Of a DNA stretch of 64,000 nt, positions 26,543 through 35,898 are shown piece by piece; the first letter of the stretch is position 1, and each line of letters starts with the position of its first letter. The DNA is from Echinicola salinicaeni (GTDB lineage Bacteria; Bacteroidota; Bacteroidia; Cytophagales; Cyclobacteriaceae). The stretch is taken from assembly GCF_014280965.1 (NCBI RefSeq), contig NZ_JACODZ010000002.1:124001-188000 (forward strand), given 5' to 3'. Below the pieces are notes generated by a model. That model saw only the letters and a list, made by a program, of their open reading frames with translations, was not told the DNA's origin and made no database searches. A program made the translations under genes and the position numbers.

Positions 26543-29500
26543 ATGGAAAAAAAAATACTGAGACAACTAATAATGATGTCCATGAGAGTTTTATATGGCT
26601 TTCTCATACAGCTGATATTCTGTTCGGTGCTGCTAGCCAATACTAGCAATGCCCAACGGAAGACAATAGAAGATGTTCGTGTGGAACTACAGTTTGAAAA
26701 TAAGAGCCTAAGAGCAGTTTTCAACGATATTGAGAGAAAAACAGATTTTAGGTTTACTTTCGATGCCAATAATATCGATACATCTACACGTTTGAATGCG
26801 ATTTCGCATTCAGGGACTGTGTATGACCTGCTCGTTAGCCTATCTCGTCAGACAGGCCTAAGTTTTACGCAGATCAATGATAATATTCATGTAAATGCCA
26901 ATTCCCAAAATAAGGCTGTGGCCATTGCTGAAGCAGTAGAGATCAAGGTCTCAGGAACAGTGGTGGACGAAACAGGAGCCGCAATGCCAGGGGTGACGGT
27001 AAAAGTAGAAAGTACAGGTCAAGGTACGGTGACAGATTTGGATGGCAAATACCAAATCGAAGTAGAAGAAGGTGAGGTGTTGATTTTCTCCTTTATAGGT
27101 TTTGTGACCGAAAGAATAGAAATAGGTAATCAGTCCATCATAGATGTGGAAATGCAAGAAGATACCCAAGCTTTGGAAGAAGTTGTAGTGGTTGGATACG
27201 GAACAGTCAAAAAAAGCGATTTGACAGGATCAGTAGTTTCCCTAAGATCAGATGAACAGAATCAAGGAGTTAATACCTCAGTGGACCAACTGCTAAAAGG
27301 AAAGGCCGCCGGTGTGAACGTGGTACAAAACAGTTCCGAACCGGGAGGAGGAATCTCTATTAGTATCCGAGGTGCCAGTTCGGTAAATGCTGGAACAGGT
27401 CCGTTATATGTTATTGATGGTTTGCCAATTGATAATAGCGCAATGACTACAGGTGGAGGTAGCAACTATCCAAGTGTTCGTACGCCTACCAATCCTTTGG
27501 CGGCAATCAACCCTAATGATATTGAATCCATTGAAATCTTAAAAGATGCTTCTGCTACTGCTATATACGGTGCACGTGGTGCTAATGGAGTGATCATGGT
27601 GACCACAAAGAAAGGTAGAGCAGGACAGATGAGAATCAATTATGATGGCTATGTAGGGGTGCAAAATGTGGCCAGAAGACTGGATATCCTCAACCCGGAG
27701 CAATACCAAATGGTCATGAATGATATCATCGCTGATGGCGGTGGGATTGCAGATCAAATGGTCGATGTGATTGAGGATGGAGGTACCGACTGGCAAGATG
27801 AGCTTTTCCGTTCAAATGCACCGGTGACCAATCAAAACCTTTCTTTTTCTGGAGGAAATGAAAAGACAAATTATTTTGCCGCTTTGAATTACTTCAACCA
27901 AGAAGGTGTGGTGAAGAGTTCTGCCTTTGAAAGGTACAGTGCTCGCTTAAATCTGGAAACCAAGTTTTCAGATCGTCTGACATTGGGATTGAATATGAAT
28001 GCCTCTTTCAGTGAAAATGATCAGGTACCGGCACAGTCTTTTGGAGTGAACGAAAATAATGGAGCCCTATATGCTGCATACAATTTTGATCCTACATTGA
28101 GTATTTATGGCGATGATGATCGCTATAGGATTTCTCCTTTTATCTCGATAGATAACCCACTGGCCATCGCCTATGGAAAAAATGCCATGATCGAGCGTTA
28201 TAGGAATATGGCAGTGGCATATGCTGATTATAAAATTCTTCCAGAATGGTCGGTAAAAGTGAATGTTGGTACAGATGTGACCAATCAAAGAAGAGATGTA
28301 TATATCGATCGTTCTACAAAAGACGGTTTGGCCAATGGAGGGATTGCGACGATCTTGCAAGAGCGTCAGTCCAATTACTTGATGGAGCTGACGACCACTT
28401 ATGATAAGACCTTTGATGATCATCACCTTACTGCAGTGGCAGGTGTGACCACCCAGAAATTTGCTAGGGCCAATACGACCAGTCATGGAAAGAGTTTCCC
28501 TTCTGATGCTACAGGAACGGACAATATAGGTCTGGGTGATCCTTCCCAGTTTAATATCAATAGTTTCCGTGCTACCAACCGCTTACTTTCTTATTTAGGC
28601 AGGGTAAACTATACCTTGATGGACAAGTACCTTCTTACAGGAACACTTCGTGTAGATGGCTCGTCCAGATTTGGAGAGAACAATAAGTTCGGTTATTTCC
28701 CATCAGGTGCTTTTGCCTGGAAGGTGAATGAGGAGCCCTTTATGCAGGATTTGGAAACCTTGAGTACCTTGAAATTCAGGGCCAGCTGGGGACAGACTGG
28801 TAATCAGGAGATTGGTAATTACCTTTCCATTAGTACTTTCGTTCCTGGACCGGATGCTGTTTTCAATGATCAAAAAGTATCCACCACCCAGCCAGCGCGT
28901 ATTCCAAACCCTGACTTGAAATGGGAAACTACTGAGCAGTGGGACATCGGATTGGACTTTGGTCTGTTTAGGGATAGGGTTTTTGGTAGCTTGGATTATT
29001 TCAGGAAGAATACATTTGATATGCTCCTTTATCTACCAATTCCTACTTCTACAGGATATACCAATAGGATCACCAATATAGGTAGTGTGAAAAATTCTGG
29101 TATTGAAGCAGCCATTACTTCGGTGAATTTCGATGGGGAGTTTTCTTGGACCACAACACTTAATCTGGCAACTGTGAAAAATGAGGTGACCAGCCTTGGT
29201 GGAGTAGATCAAATCATTGGAGGAAGTGCTGGATTTGCCAACCAAATTTGGATTATCAAGGAGGGCTTACCGATGTATTCCTTTTATGGTTACCAAGTTG
29301 ATGGGGTTTGGCAGGAAGGTGATGACTTTGATCAAACCACTGACAATGTCGCACCAGGAGATTTGAAGTTTAGGGATGTCAATGGCGACCAAACGGTCAA
29401 TGCGGACGATAGGGAAGTCTTGGGGAATTCCTTCCCAGAGCTTGCCTATTCCTTTGCCAATACTTTCGAATACAAAGGATTCAGCTTATATGTTTTCTTT

Positions 29501-29929
29501 GAAGGGGTACATGGTATCAGCATGTTGAACAATAACCTGGTGGACACCTATTTCCCGATCAACTTTAGAAGAAACAAGTTTGCAGAACCTTATCTCAACA
29601 GATGGACGCCAGAAAATCCTTCTACACTTTATCCTTCTTTTGTTAACCCAACTGCACAAGGGCAGAAAGAAGTTAATTCCTACACTGTGCAGGATGCATC
29701 TTATTTGAGATTGAATACCGTCACCTTAAATTATAATATCCCAATATTGCAGAGCAATACCTTCCGTTCTGCACAGGTGTATGTTACTGGAACCAATTTG
29801 TGGACTATCACCAATTATGACGGGGTAGATCCTGCAGTCAATCCAAACGGCAATGCCAATATTAGGATTGATTATAATGCTTACCCTACAGCAACATCGT
29901 TTTTGTTAGGTGTAAAACTTGGATTTTAA
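26543..29929 (+). CDS. SusC-type TonB-dependent transporter with STN signalling domain, PUL 2
   Basis: A 1128-aa outer-membrane transporter. A long signal region (hydrophobic RVLYGFLIQLIFCSVLLANTSNAQ) is followed by an STN domain (about 45-105; VELQFENKSLRAVFNDIERKTDFRFTF and DLLVSLSRQTGLSFTQINDNIHV). Then come a carboxypeptidase-regulatory-like domain (VSGTVVDETGAAMPGVTVKVEST), EEVVVVGYGTVKK, the plug (SIRGASSVNAGTGPLYVIDG; NDIESIEILKDASATAIYGARGANGVIMVTTKKG) and the barrel ending in LLGVKLGF. The STN domain is the one that talks to FecR proteins, matching the two genes upstream. The start is ATG 26543 (MEKKILRQL), as the longer reading adds only untranslated leader. SusD follows after 12 nt. 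Confidence 0.96.
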   Translation: MEKKILRQLIMMSMRVLYGFLIQLIFCSVLLANTSNAQRKTIEDVRVELQFENKSLRAVFNDIERKTDFRFTFDANNIDTSTRLNAISHSGTVYDLLVSLSRQTGLSFTQINDNIHVNANSQNKAVAIAEAVEIKVSGTVVDETGAAMPGVTVKVESTGQGTVTDLDGKYQIEVEEGEVLIFSFIGFVTERIEIGNQSIIDVEMQEDTQALEEVVVVGYGTVKKSDLTGSVVSLRSDEQNQGVNTSVDQLLKGKAAGVNVVQNSSEPGGGISISIRGASSVNAGTGPLYVIDGLPIDNSAMTTGGGSNYPSVRTPTNPLAAINPNDIESIEILKDASATAIYGARGANGVIMVTTKKGRAGQMRINYDGYVGVQNVARRLDILNPEQYQMVMNDIIADGGGIADQMVDVIEDGGTDWQDELFRSNAPVTNQNLSFSGGNEKTNYFAALNYFNQEGVVKSSAFERYSARLNLETKFSDRLTLGLNMNASFSENDQVPAQSFGVNENNGALYAAYNFDPTLSIYGDDDRYRISPFISIDNPLAIAYGKNAMIERYRNMAVAYADYKILPEWSVKVNVGTDVTNQRRDVYIDRSTKDGLANGGIATILQERQSNYLMELTTTYDKTFDDHHLTAVAGVTTQKFARANTTSHGKSFPSDATGTDNIGLGDPSQFNINSFRATNRLLSYLGRVNYTLMDKYLLTGTLRVDGSSRFGENNKFGYFPSGAFAWKVNEEPFMQDLETLSTLKFRASWGQTGNQEIGNYLSISTFVPGPDAVFNDQKVSTTQPARIPNPDLKWETTEQWDIGLDFGLFRDRVFGSLDYFRKNTFDMLLYLPIPTSTGYTNRITNIGSVKNSGIEAAITSVNFDGEFSWTTTLNLATVKNEVTSLGGVDQIIGGSAGFANQIWIIKEGLPMYSFYGYQVDGVWQEGDDFDQTTDNVAPGDLKFRDVNGDQTVNADDREVLGNSFPELAYSFANTFEYKGFSLYVFFEGVHGISMLNNNLVDTYFPINFRRNKFAEPYLNRWTPENPSTLYPSFVNPTAQGQKEVNSYTVQDASYLRLNTVTLNYNIPILQSNTFRSAQVYVTGTNLWTITNYDGVDPAVNPNGNANIRIDYNAYPTATSFLLGVKLGF

Positions 29930-29941
29930 ACTTGAGGAGAT

Positions 29942-31405
29942 ATGAAAACTTTAAAATTATTAAAATATAAAGCTTTATTGCTCATGCTGATATTGTCATC
30001 GGCATGTTCTGATATCTTGGACGAGGAAGTGTTTTCACAGCTATCTCCAGGAAACTTCTTGACCACTCAAGAAGGAATTAAATCAACTTTGGATGCTGCC
30101 TATGCAGCCGGATATCTCAATGGTTATTCTCATCACAGTGTGCGAAATATCGAAGAGTGGTGTACGGACATTGAATGGGAGACAGGCGGTGGAGAAAACC
30201 GTACTGCTGTTTTGATGATCAACTTTACCTGGGATGCGTCTGTAGGCTGGATGTACGGAGATATGTGGCTTAAGCCTTACCGGGCCATTCGAAATGCTAA
30301 TGTTGTCCTTGAAAATGTACAAGCTGCGGATATCAGTGAAGAAGTGAAGCGTACTTATGCAGCGGAGGCGAGGTTTATCAGGGCTTTGAGTTATTATTAT
30401 TTGCACTCTTGGTTTGGTCCTGTGCCATTGAGACAGAGTTCTGAGGATGAGCTTTATCTGGCCAGACCATCAGAAGAAGAGATGCGACAGTTTATTGAAT
30501 CAGAATTGCTGGCGGTGATTCCTGACTTGCCTAACCCAGGTGACGAACAAGCTTATGGAAGAGCTAACAATGGGGGAGCAAGGGCTTTGTTGACTAAATT
30601 TTACCTCAATACCAAGCAATGGCAAAAGGCCGCTGATATGGCGGAAGAAGTGATGGATATGGGAGATTACAGTTTATATCCTGATTATGCCATGCTTTTC
30701 AGGGTGGAGAATGAGCAAAATCAAGAATTTATTCTTACTTATCCACAAATCCCCAATGGGCCGGGCAATAATTATATCAATGGAGCATTTCCAGGAGGAT
30801 TTGCCAATGACCCTAAGACGGGTTTGACATTTAATAATTCATGGAGGAATTGGGCAGCTCAGTACCGCTTGTACGATAGCTTTTATAATTCTTTTGAGGA
30901 AGGTGATAAGAGAATGGACCTGATTATCGACAGCTATATTAATGGAAAAGGCAACACGGTTTCCTTGTTGAATAATAATAATACCAGATCTTTTAAATAT
31001 TGGCCAGATCCTAATGGATTGGGAAATGAGCACGGTAATGATGTGCCTGGAGTGAGATATTCTGATATTCTCCTCAGTAGGGCAGAGGCACTCAATGAAC
31101 TTAACGGGCCTACCCAAGAATCTATTGATCTGATCAATATGGTTAGGAATCGGGCAGATTTGGAAGATTTGCAACTAAGTGATTTTACTTCCACCGAGCA
31201 ACTAAGGGAGCATCTGCTTAATGAGCGGGCTTGGGAGTTTTACACAGAAGGTAAAAGAAGAGAAGATCAGATCAGAATGGGGACATTTGTTTCCTCTGCT
31301 ATCGATCGTGGTATTACCAATGCCAAACCTACGCATGTTCTGTTCCCTATTCCACAAGCAGCTTTGGATGCCAATGAGATGTTGGTACAGAATGATGGAT
31401 ACTAA
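29942..31405 (+). CDS. SusD/RagB-type glycan-binding lipoprotein, PUL 2
   Basis: A 487-aa surface lipoprotein (lipobox LSSAC, acylated Cys22) with SusD-type N-terminal sequence (CSDILDEEVFSQLSPGNFLTT). TPR-like helices follow (YAAEARFIRALSYYYLHSWFGPVPLR), then the C-terminal RagB motifs (YSDILLSRAEALNELNGPTQESIDLINMVRNRA, LLNERAWEFYTEGKRREDQIRMG, LFPIPQAALDAN). It is preceded by GAGGAGAT, a rare good ribosome site, 12 nt after SusC. Together they form the PUL 2 importer. No glycoside hydrolase is linked in this operon; a terminator follows directly, so the substrate cannot be inferred from enzymes. Confidence 0.95.
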   Translation: MKTLKLLKYKALLLMLILSSACSDILDEEVFSQLSPGNFLTTQEGIKSTLDAAYAAGYLNGYSHHSVRNIEEWCTDIEWETGGGENRTAVLMINFTWDASVGWMYGDMWLKPYRAIRNANVVLENVQAADISEEVKRTYAAEARFIRALSYYYLHSWFGPVPLRQSSEDELYLARPSEEEMRQFIESELLAVIPDLPNPGDEQAYGRANNGGARALLTKFYLNTKQWQKAADMAEEVMDMGDYSLYPDYAMLFRVENEQNQEFILTYPQIPNGPGNNYINGAFPGGFANDPKTGLTFNNSWRNWAAQYRLYDSFYNSFEEGDKRMDLIIDSYINGKGNTVSLLNNNNTRSFKYWPDPNGLGNEHGNDVPGVRYSDILLSRAEALNELNGPTQESIDLINMVRNRADLEDLQLSDFTSTEQLREHLLNERAWEFYTEGKRREDQIRMGTFVSSAIDRGITNAKPTHVLFPIPQAALDANEMLVQNDGY

Positions 31406-31432
31406 TTAATTGTTATTGAGACTCAAAAACCT

Positions 31433-31466
31433 AAGGGTAGAGGCGAAAGTCCCTACCCTTTTTTTT
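31433..31466 (+). terminator. Rho-independent terminator ending PUL 2
   Basis: AAGGGTAG pairs perfectly with CTACCCTT around a 12-nt loop and runs into eight T residues, 28 bp after the SusD stop. Confidence 0.88.
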
Positions 31467-31558
31467 GTCTTAGTATGAAATAATTAGAAGGAATTGTTAG
31501 AATATACAAGGTAACCCTTGAGAAGTTTTTATCGTCTGATTTTATTTGATAATTCTTT

Positions 31559-31580
31559 ATTAATATTGCCCAATATTAAT
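31559..31580. promoter_or_regulatory. Perfect inverted repeat upstream of the response regulator gene
   Basis: ATTAATATT and AATATTAAT flank a 4-nt centre, forming a perfect 9+9 palindrome about 150 bp before the response regulator start. The gap from 31467 to 31728 contains no other element I recognise. It could be an operator or a small hairpin. Confidence 0.35.
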
Positions 31581-31728
31581 TTTGGTGGCTTATTAAACCG
31601 TCTTAATTATTCCTTATAGGAAAGTAGGAAAGATTTTTAGTGGGTATGTCCATTAGAAAACTTGGTAAGCTGCTTTTTGGGTATAGTCATGATAGGTTTA
31701 ATAAATAAGTACCCTAACAAAGAATACT

Positions 31729-32427
31729 TTGAAGAAAATATTATTAGTAGAAGATGATAGCCACGTAAGTGCTTTTATTAACAAAGGCCTTTCCGAGTCT
31801 GGATATGAGGTAACTTTGGCAATGGACGGGAAAATGGGGAGGGATTTAGCGCTGAAGGGTGATTATGACCTTATAATCCTGGATATCATGTTGCCTTCCA
31901 TTAACGGCCTTGAATTGTGTAAGGAGATAAGGACAAAGGTGTTGGATACCCCTATACTATTTTTGACTGCTTTGGGAAGTACCGAAAATGTGGTGCTCGG
32001 GCTGGACTCAGGAGCAGATGATTATTTGGCCAAACCTTTTAAGTTTATGGAATTACAAGCCCGCGTAAGGACATTGTTAAGGCGGTCCAGGTTCAAAAAT
32101 GCTACAGAAGAACCAGCTGCTGAGCATATTTATCGGTTTGCGGATTTGGAAATCGATGATGAGTCCAAAACGGTTTTAAGGGATGGTATGGATATTTCTT
32201 TGACTTCTACGGAATATAGATTGCTTTTGATGTTGGTTAAAAACCAACGTAGGGTACTCTCGAGGATGGATATTTTGGAAGAAGTGTGGGGGATTGGTTT
32301 TGATATGGGAACGAACGTGGTCGATGTATATGTGAATTACCTAAGGAAAAAAATGGAAAAATATGGTGGTAGCCGATTGATACAGACGGTTATTGGGATG
32401 GGTTATGTTTTAAAAGAAGGGGAATGA
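31729..32427 (+). CDS. OmpR-family response regulator
   Basis: A 232-aa two-domain regulator. The receiver domain (1-120) shows the acidic pair in KKILLVEDDSH, phospho-acceptor Asp in DLIILDIMLPSINGLE, switch Thr in ILFLTALGS and the lysine in DDYLAKPF. A C-terminal winged helix (about 135-232) has ALTSTEYRLL-like SLTSTEYRLLLMLVKNQRRVLSR, the recognition helix NVVDVYVNYLRKKM and a beta wing (LIQTVIGMGYVLKEGE). Its start must be the TTG at 31729: the in-frame stop at 31702 leaves no ATG, and MKKILLVEDD is the normal family N-terminus. Its stop overlaps the start of the kinase gene by ATGA, so the pair is translationally coupled. Confidence 0.95.
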   Translation: MKKILLVEDDSHVSAFINKGLSESGYEVTLAMDGKMGRDLALKGDYDLIILDIMLPSINGLELCKEIRTKVLDTPILFLTALGSTENVVLGLDSGADDYLAKPFKFMELQARVRTLLRRSRFKNATEEPAAEHIYRFADLEIDDESKTVLRDGMDISLTSTEYRLLLMLVKNQRRVLSRMDILEEVWGIGFDMGTNVVDVYVNYLRKKMEKYGGSRLIQTVIGMGYVLKEGE

Positions 32428-33809
32428 AAGTGCAGAATAAGATTATTTACGTCCTAATTGTCATCTTTGTAAGTTATACTTTGCTTTATAGTGGTTTTAT
32501 CTACTATTCCATATCCAATTATGCTTTTACGGATTTCTATAAACGATTGGAAATAAGGGCGATTACTACGGCTAAGTCTCAGCTAGAGCATGAAAGTGAT
32601 GTAAATATTATCAAGGAACTTCGACAGGAATATTTGGAAGAACTTCAGGATGAGGAGATTCGTATTTTTCCTTTAGAAGGAAAGAGAAACCTCCCTTTAG
32701 ACCATGATATTTCAAATTATAAAGTGAGCTTTTTAGAGGAGGTGCTGGCAGAAGGTAAGGCCAACTATAATGATAATAAGACCTATTACTATGGGACCGT
32801 TTATACCTCTACTTCGAATAAGGATTATCTTGTCATAGTTTCTGCTGAAAACTATTTTATTACCCATCATATCCTTTATTTGAGGAATTTGTTGTTTACC
32901 TCTTTGGTGATTGCCTTGATCATTATTTTGGTGGTTTCTATTATGTTTTCTCGTAGAATCATCAAGCCCATTAATGATATTATTGATAAAGTGAAGGAAA
33001 TCAGTTCTGATAATCTTTATCTTCGCCTTTCAACGCCTAAGGAGAATGATGATACGATTAGTAAGTTGGCGCAGACCTTCAACGACATGCTCAATCGCTT
33101 GGAAACCTCCTTTGAAACCCAGAAAAACTTCATCAGCAATGCTTCCCATGAGCTCAATACGCCATTGACTTCCATTATTGGAGAAGCAGATGTCACCTTA
33201 AGCAAAATCAGGAAGCCTGAAGAATATATAATTTCCTTGCAGACTATACTTGAAGACGCTGAAAAACTAAACAAAAAGACCAAGGCGCTTTTACTTTTGG
33301 CACAGACGGGTTTTGATGGAAAAGGGCAGAGGTTCAAAAAACTCCGCATAGATCAATTGATACTGGATGTTATTGATACTTGCGAGAAAATCAATCCATC
33401 TAATAAAGTTTGTTTAGACTTCAGCCTGCTGCCGGAACACCCAGAGTTGTTGAAGGTTAATGCCAATGAAGCACTTTTGCATTTGGCCATATCCAATATC
33501 ATTCTTAATGGCTGTAAATATTCAGATGGTAAACCGGTACACGTAGCATTAGGGGTGGCTGATAAAGAAATTATCCTTATCATCAAGGATGATGGTATAG
33601 GCATACCCAAGGAAGAAATCAAGTATATTTATGATCCTTATTTCAGGGCCTCGAATACCAAAAATTATGAGGGCTATGGAATTGGTTTACCCTTGGCAAG
33701 GAATATTGTCAAGATCCATAAGGGAGACTTGCAAGTCTCTTCTGAGGCTAATAAAGGGACTACTGTGAAGATCAACTTGGCTGTTTATGGAACACAACTA
33801 AATAAGTGA
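32424..33809 (+). CDS. Sensor histidine kinase with HAMP domain
   Basis: A 461-aa membrane kinase, the partner of the preceding response regulator (4-nt overlap). Two membrane helices (about 5-27 and 152-175) enclose a periplasmic sensor of about 125 residues with no recognised fold. A HAMP domain follows (SRRIIKPINDIIDKVKEISSDNL), then HisKA with FISNASHELNTPLTSIIGE (phosphorylated His; Asn where Arg or Lys is usual) and HATPase with IKDDGIGIPKEE and GYGIGLPLARNI. The gene order resembles the CusSR-type systems of Bacteroidota that respond to envelope or metal stress, but no metal-binding signature is visible. Targets may include the three small genes downstream (inference from proximity). 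Confidence 0.93.
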   Translation: MKVQNKIIYVLIVIFVSYTLLYSGFIYYSISNYAFTDFYKRLEIRAITTAKSQLEHESDVNIIKELRQEYLEELQDEEIRIFPLEGKRNLPLDHDISNYKVSFLEEVLAEGKANYNDNKTYYYGTVYTSTSNKDYLVIVSAENYFITHHILYLRNLLFTSLVIALIIILVVSIMFSRRIIKPINDIIDKVKEISSDNLYLRLSTPKENDDTISKLAQTFNDMLNRLETSFETQKNFISNASHELNTPLTSIIGEADVTLSKIRKPEEYIISLQTILEDAEKLNKKTKALLLLAQTGFDGKGQRFKKLRIDQLILDVIDTCEKINPSNKVCLDFSLLPEHPELLKVNANEALLHLAISNIILNGCKYSDGKPVHVALGVADKEIILIIKDDGIGIPKEEIKYIYDPYFRASNTKNYEGYGIGLPLARNIVKIHKGDLQVSSEANKGTTVKINLAVYGTQLNK

Positions 33810-33893
33810 ATTCTAATCTCATCTTAATCTTATCCTTAGATGGTTCTAATGATTGGGTAGTATTTTTAACCTTGATCCATTGAAAGTAATAAG

Positions 33894-34400
33894 ATGAAGA
33901 AAAAGACAATACTTATTCCTACTGATTTTTCAGTAAAATCCTTGAATATTGTGAAATCAGCTCTCAGTATTAACGGTGACTGTGAGCTGAGAATTCTGTT
34001 GGTGCATGGTCTGGAGTTGCCAGACTCAATGACGGATTTGTTGCTGTTTTCCAAGAAGAAATTATTGGAAGAGCTGGAAACAAAGGAGTTTCGGGCAAGC
34101 TGCCAGATGCTTATCAGCAAATATGATTCGAATTTAATTGAGCTATCAGTTGATATTTTTTCCGGTTATAATAAAAGAGCTTTTGAAAATTATATTGAAG
34201 CCAATGAGGTAGATGAAATTTATGCTTTGGCAGATCATGATTTTTTACCCAGGCACAAAAGCAGTTTTGACCTGATGCCTTTTATCAATAAGTCCTCTAC
34301 AAATTTAATTAAGGTGAAATGGATGAGCCTAGGAGAAAATTTCAAACAGGAACGGGATGAGCTTTCCGGGATTTTCTTTAATCAATTGTCATCCATATAA
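33894..34400 (+). CDS. Universal-stress-protein-like protein
   Basis: A 168-aa soluble protein beginning KKKTILIPTDFSVKSLNIVKSAL, the typical first strand and helix of the UspA fold. It continues with LRILLVHGLELPDSM and the fourth-strand region VDEIYALADHDFL. The ATP-binding G-2x-G-9x-G(S/T) motif of nucleotide-binding Usp proteins is not obvious, so it may be a non-binding member. It is first of a tight three-gene group (11 nt and 2 nt gaps) located 84 bp after the histidine kinase gene, suggesting a stress-response set under that two-component system (inference). The family call is moderate: the N-terminus fits well, the rest is divergent. Confidence 0.65.
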   Translation: MKKKTILIPTDFSVKSLNIVKSALSINGDCELRILLVHGLELPDSMTDLLLFSKKKLLEELETKEFRASCQMLISKYDSNLIELSVDIFSGYNKRAFENYIEANEVDEIYALADHDFLPRHKSSFDLMPFINKSSTNLIKVKWMSLGENFKQERDELSGIFFNQLSSI

Positions 34401-34411
34401 CCTTAGCTGCT

Positions 34412-34888
34412 ATGAGAGTGGTTATTGTTTATCTTGGGGTTATAGTCTTGCTGACAAGTGGGGTCATTAGTTTGATGGCCAATGATATAAGCCCTGAAAG
34501 TAAATTATTGGGTGAGTGGAAGGAAGTTTCATGGGAATTTGAAAAACTCGATGAGACAGGTGGTCAGGAGTTCTGGGGCATATCTAAAAGCATTACAGAT
34601 CAACTTAAAAAGGAAATAAGTAGGGAGCTGGCCTTTCATGAGGCTGAAACTTGGAAATTTTATCCAGATGGAAAAATCAGTCTTGAGGGTGAAAACGGAA
34701 AGCGTTCTTCCCTTTTCTGGAGGTTGAAAGGAAGGGGGCATGTACTTAAATTATTTGGTCATGCAGATAGTATTGAACACTACCAAATCCAGAAATTAAC
34801 AGAGGATACCATGGAAATTCATTTCAATACGGATCTACAAGCCAGGGGGATAGTGAAGATGACTTTCAAGAAAATAATGAATCAATAG
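34412..34888 (+). CDS. Secreted lipocalin-like hypothetical protein
   Basis: A 158-aa protein with an N-terminal hydrophobic segment (VVIVYLGVIVLLTSGVISLMAN) that looks like a signal peptide or anchor. The body has alternating strands and the pattern LLGEWKEVSWEFEK ... WKFYPDGKISLEG ... LFWRLKGRGHVLKLF ... DTMEIHFNTD seen in lipocalin-like proteins of Bacteroidota, where LxGxWxxxx opens the first barrel strand. Ligand and function are unknown. It sits between a Usp-like gene and a YoaK gene in the same direction, with gaps of 11 and 2 nt. Confidence 0.6.
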   Translation: MRVVIVYLGVIVLLTSGVISLMANDISPESKLLGEWKEVSWEFEKLDETGGQEFWGISKSITDQLKKEISRELAFHEAETWKFYPDGKISLEGENGKRSSLFWRLKGRGHVLKLFGHADSIEHYQIQKLTEDTMEIHFNTDLQARGIVKMTFKKIMNQ

Positions 34889-34890
34889 TT

Positions 34891-35688
34891 ATGCTAAGAA
34901 AATTTAGTAATAGCCGAACTTTGGCTGATAACGTCAAACTGGGATCATTAACAGCTTTTTCTTCAGGGATGGTTAATGTCATCTCCGTGATCATCTTTTT
35001 TGCATTTACTTCAAATGTAACTGGGCATTATGCAGTATTGGCAGAAGAGATCGCAAAGGGTAATTGGTATCAAGCTGGAGTAGTAGCATCTTGGATCTTA
35101 TTGTTCTTTTTTGGAGGATTCACGGCTAACCTCATCATCATTAATTTCAATAAGACCAATTCCTATTTGGCCCATTCAGTTCCCATTATACTGGAAATCA
35201 TATGTCTCTTGATTGTGGGAAGTTATATCCAGTTTTATTATAAGGAATCCCTTGTGGAAACAGAGGTTTTGGTTGGTCTGATGCTCTTTGCCATGGGGAT
35301 ACAGAATGGACTTACAGCAAGTATATCCAATTCAGCCGTTAAAACCACCCATTTAACTGGACTTACCACAGATTTGGGGATGTTGTTTTCTATGTTTACC
35401 AAAAAGGAATATAGGGAGAATAAGCAGCTGAGAGAAAAGGCAAAAGTGCAAGTGACTATTATGTCTTCTTACCTTTTAGGGGGAATTGCTGCAGGTTTGA
35501 TTTATTTAAATATTGCCTATAATGTCTTTTATATTGTATGTCTTTTCCTATTGGTGGTTATAGGTTATGATTTTTATAGATTGAGGGTGTCCAGGTATGT
35601 AAGCGCGAGCCAACCCTTTTTAAGAATTCATTACTATGGAAGGAATAAAAAGCGGAATGGCAAAAGAAATGAACTGCAAAAAGTTTAA
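34891..35688 (+). CDS. YoaK/DUF1275-family membrane protein
   Basis: A 265-aa polytopic inner-membrane protein with about six hydrophobic helices. It shows the YoaK/DUF1275 signatures: SLTAFSSGMVNVISVIIFFAFTSNVTGHYAVLAEEI near the N-terminus, FFGGFTANLII, and MGIQNGLTASISNSAVKTTHLTGLTTDLG in the middle. The family's transported substrate, if any, is unknown. It begins 2 nt after the lipocalin-like gene and is the last gene of that group. The C-terminus is basic (RNKKRNGKRNELQKV). Confidence 0.85.
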   Translation: MLRKFSNSRTLADNVKLGSLTAFSSGMVNVISVIIFFAFTSNVTGHYAVLAEEIAKGNWYQAGVVASWILLFFFGGFTANLIIINFNKTNSYLAHSVPIILEIICLLIVGSYIQFYYKESLVETEVLVGLMLFAMGIQNGLTASISNSAVKTTHLTGLTTDLGMLFSMFTKKEYRENKQLREKAKVQVTIMSSYLLGGIAAGLIYLNIAYNVFYIVCLFLLVVIGYDFYRLRVSRYVSASQPFLRIHYYGRNKKRNGKRNELQKV

Positions 35689-35804
35689 AGCAGCTATTAT
35701 TGTTAAATTAAGTTGATGTGATTGAAAGGAGGAGATATTTTGGCTCCTTTCTTCTTTAAGAGATTTTTCCGATTACTTGAAGTGTTTAAATCCTCTTTCC
35801 TTAT

Positions 35805-35847
35805 AATCTTCGATGCTTCGAAGGGCTCAGTAACCGAAGATTTTTTT
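35805..35847 (+). terminator. Candidate terminator after the YoaK gene
   Basis: AATCTTCG (35805-35812) pairs with CGAAGATT (35835-35842) and runs into seven T residues. The 22-nt loop contains a CTTCGAAG palindrome and part of a repeat also found at 47583-47604. It lies 117 bp after the YoaK stop. Confidence 0.5.
35814..35835 (+). repeat. Dispersed intergenic repeat, copy 1 (CTTCGAA..GCTCAG core)
   Basis: TGCTTCGAAGGGCTCAGTAACC matches the reverse complement of 47583-47604 at about 18 of 22 positions by eye. Both copies lie between genes. Confidence 0.5.
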
Positions 35848-35898
35848 GATTCTTGAATAGAATTCATTGGTATTTTGGTTGAGATTTTTGAGACGTTA

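Noticed and set aside
32424-33809. Calling the two-component pair copper/silver-responsive (CusSR)
   Set aside because: No Cys/His/Met-rich metal site in the periplasmic loop and no metal efflux genes nearby.
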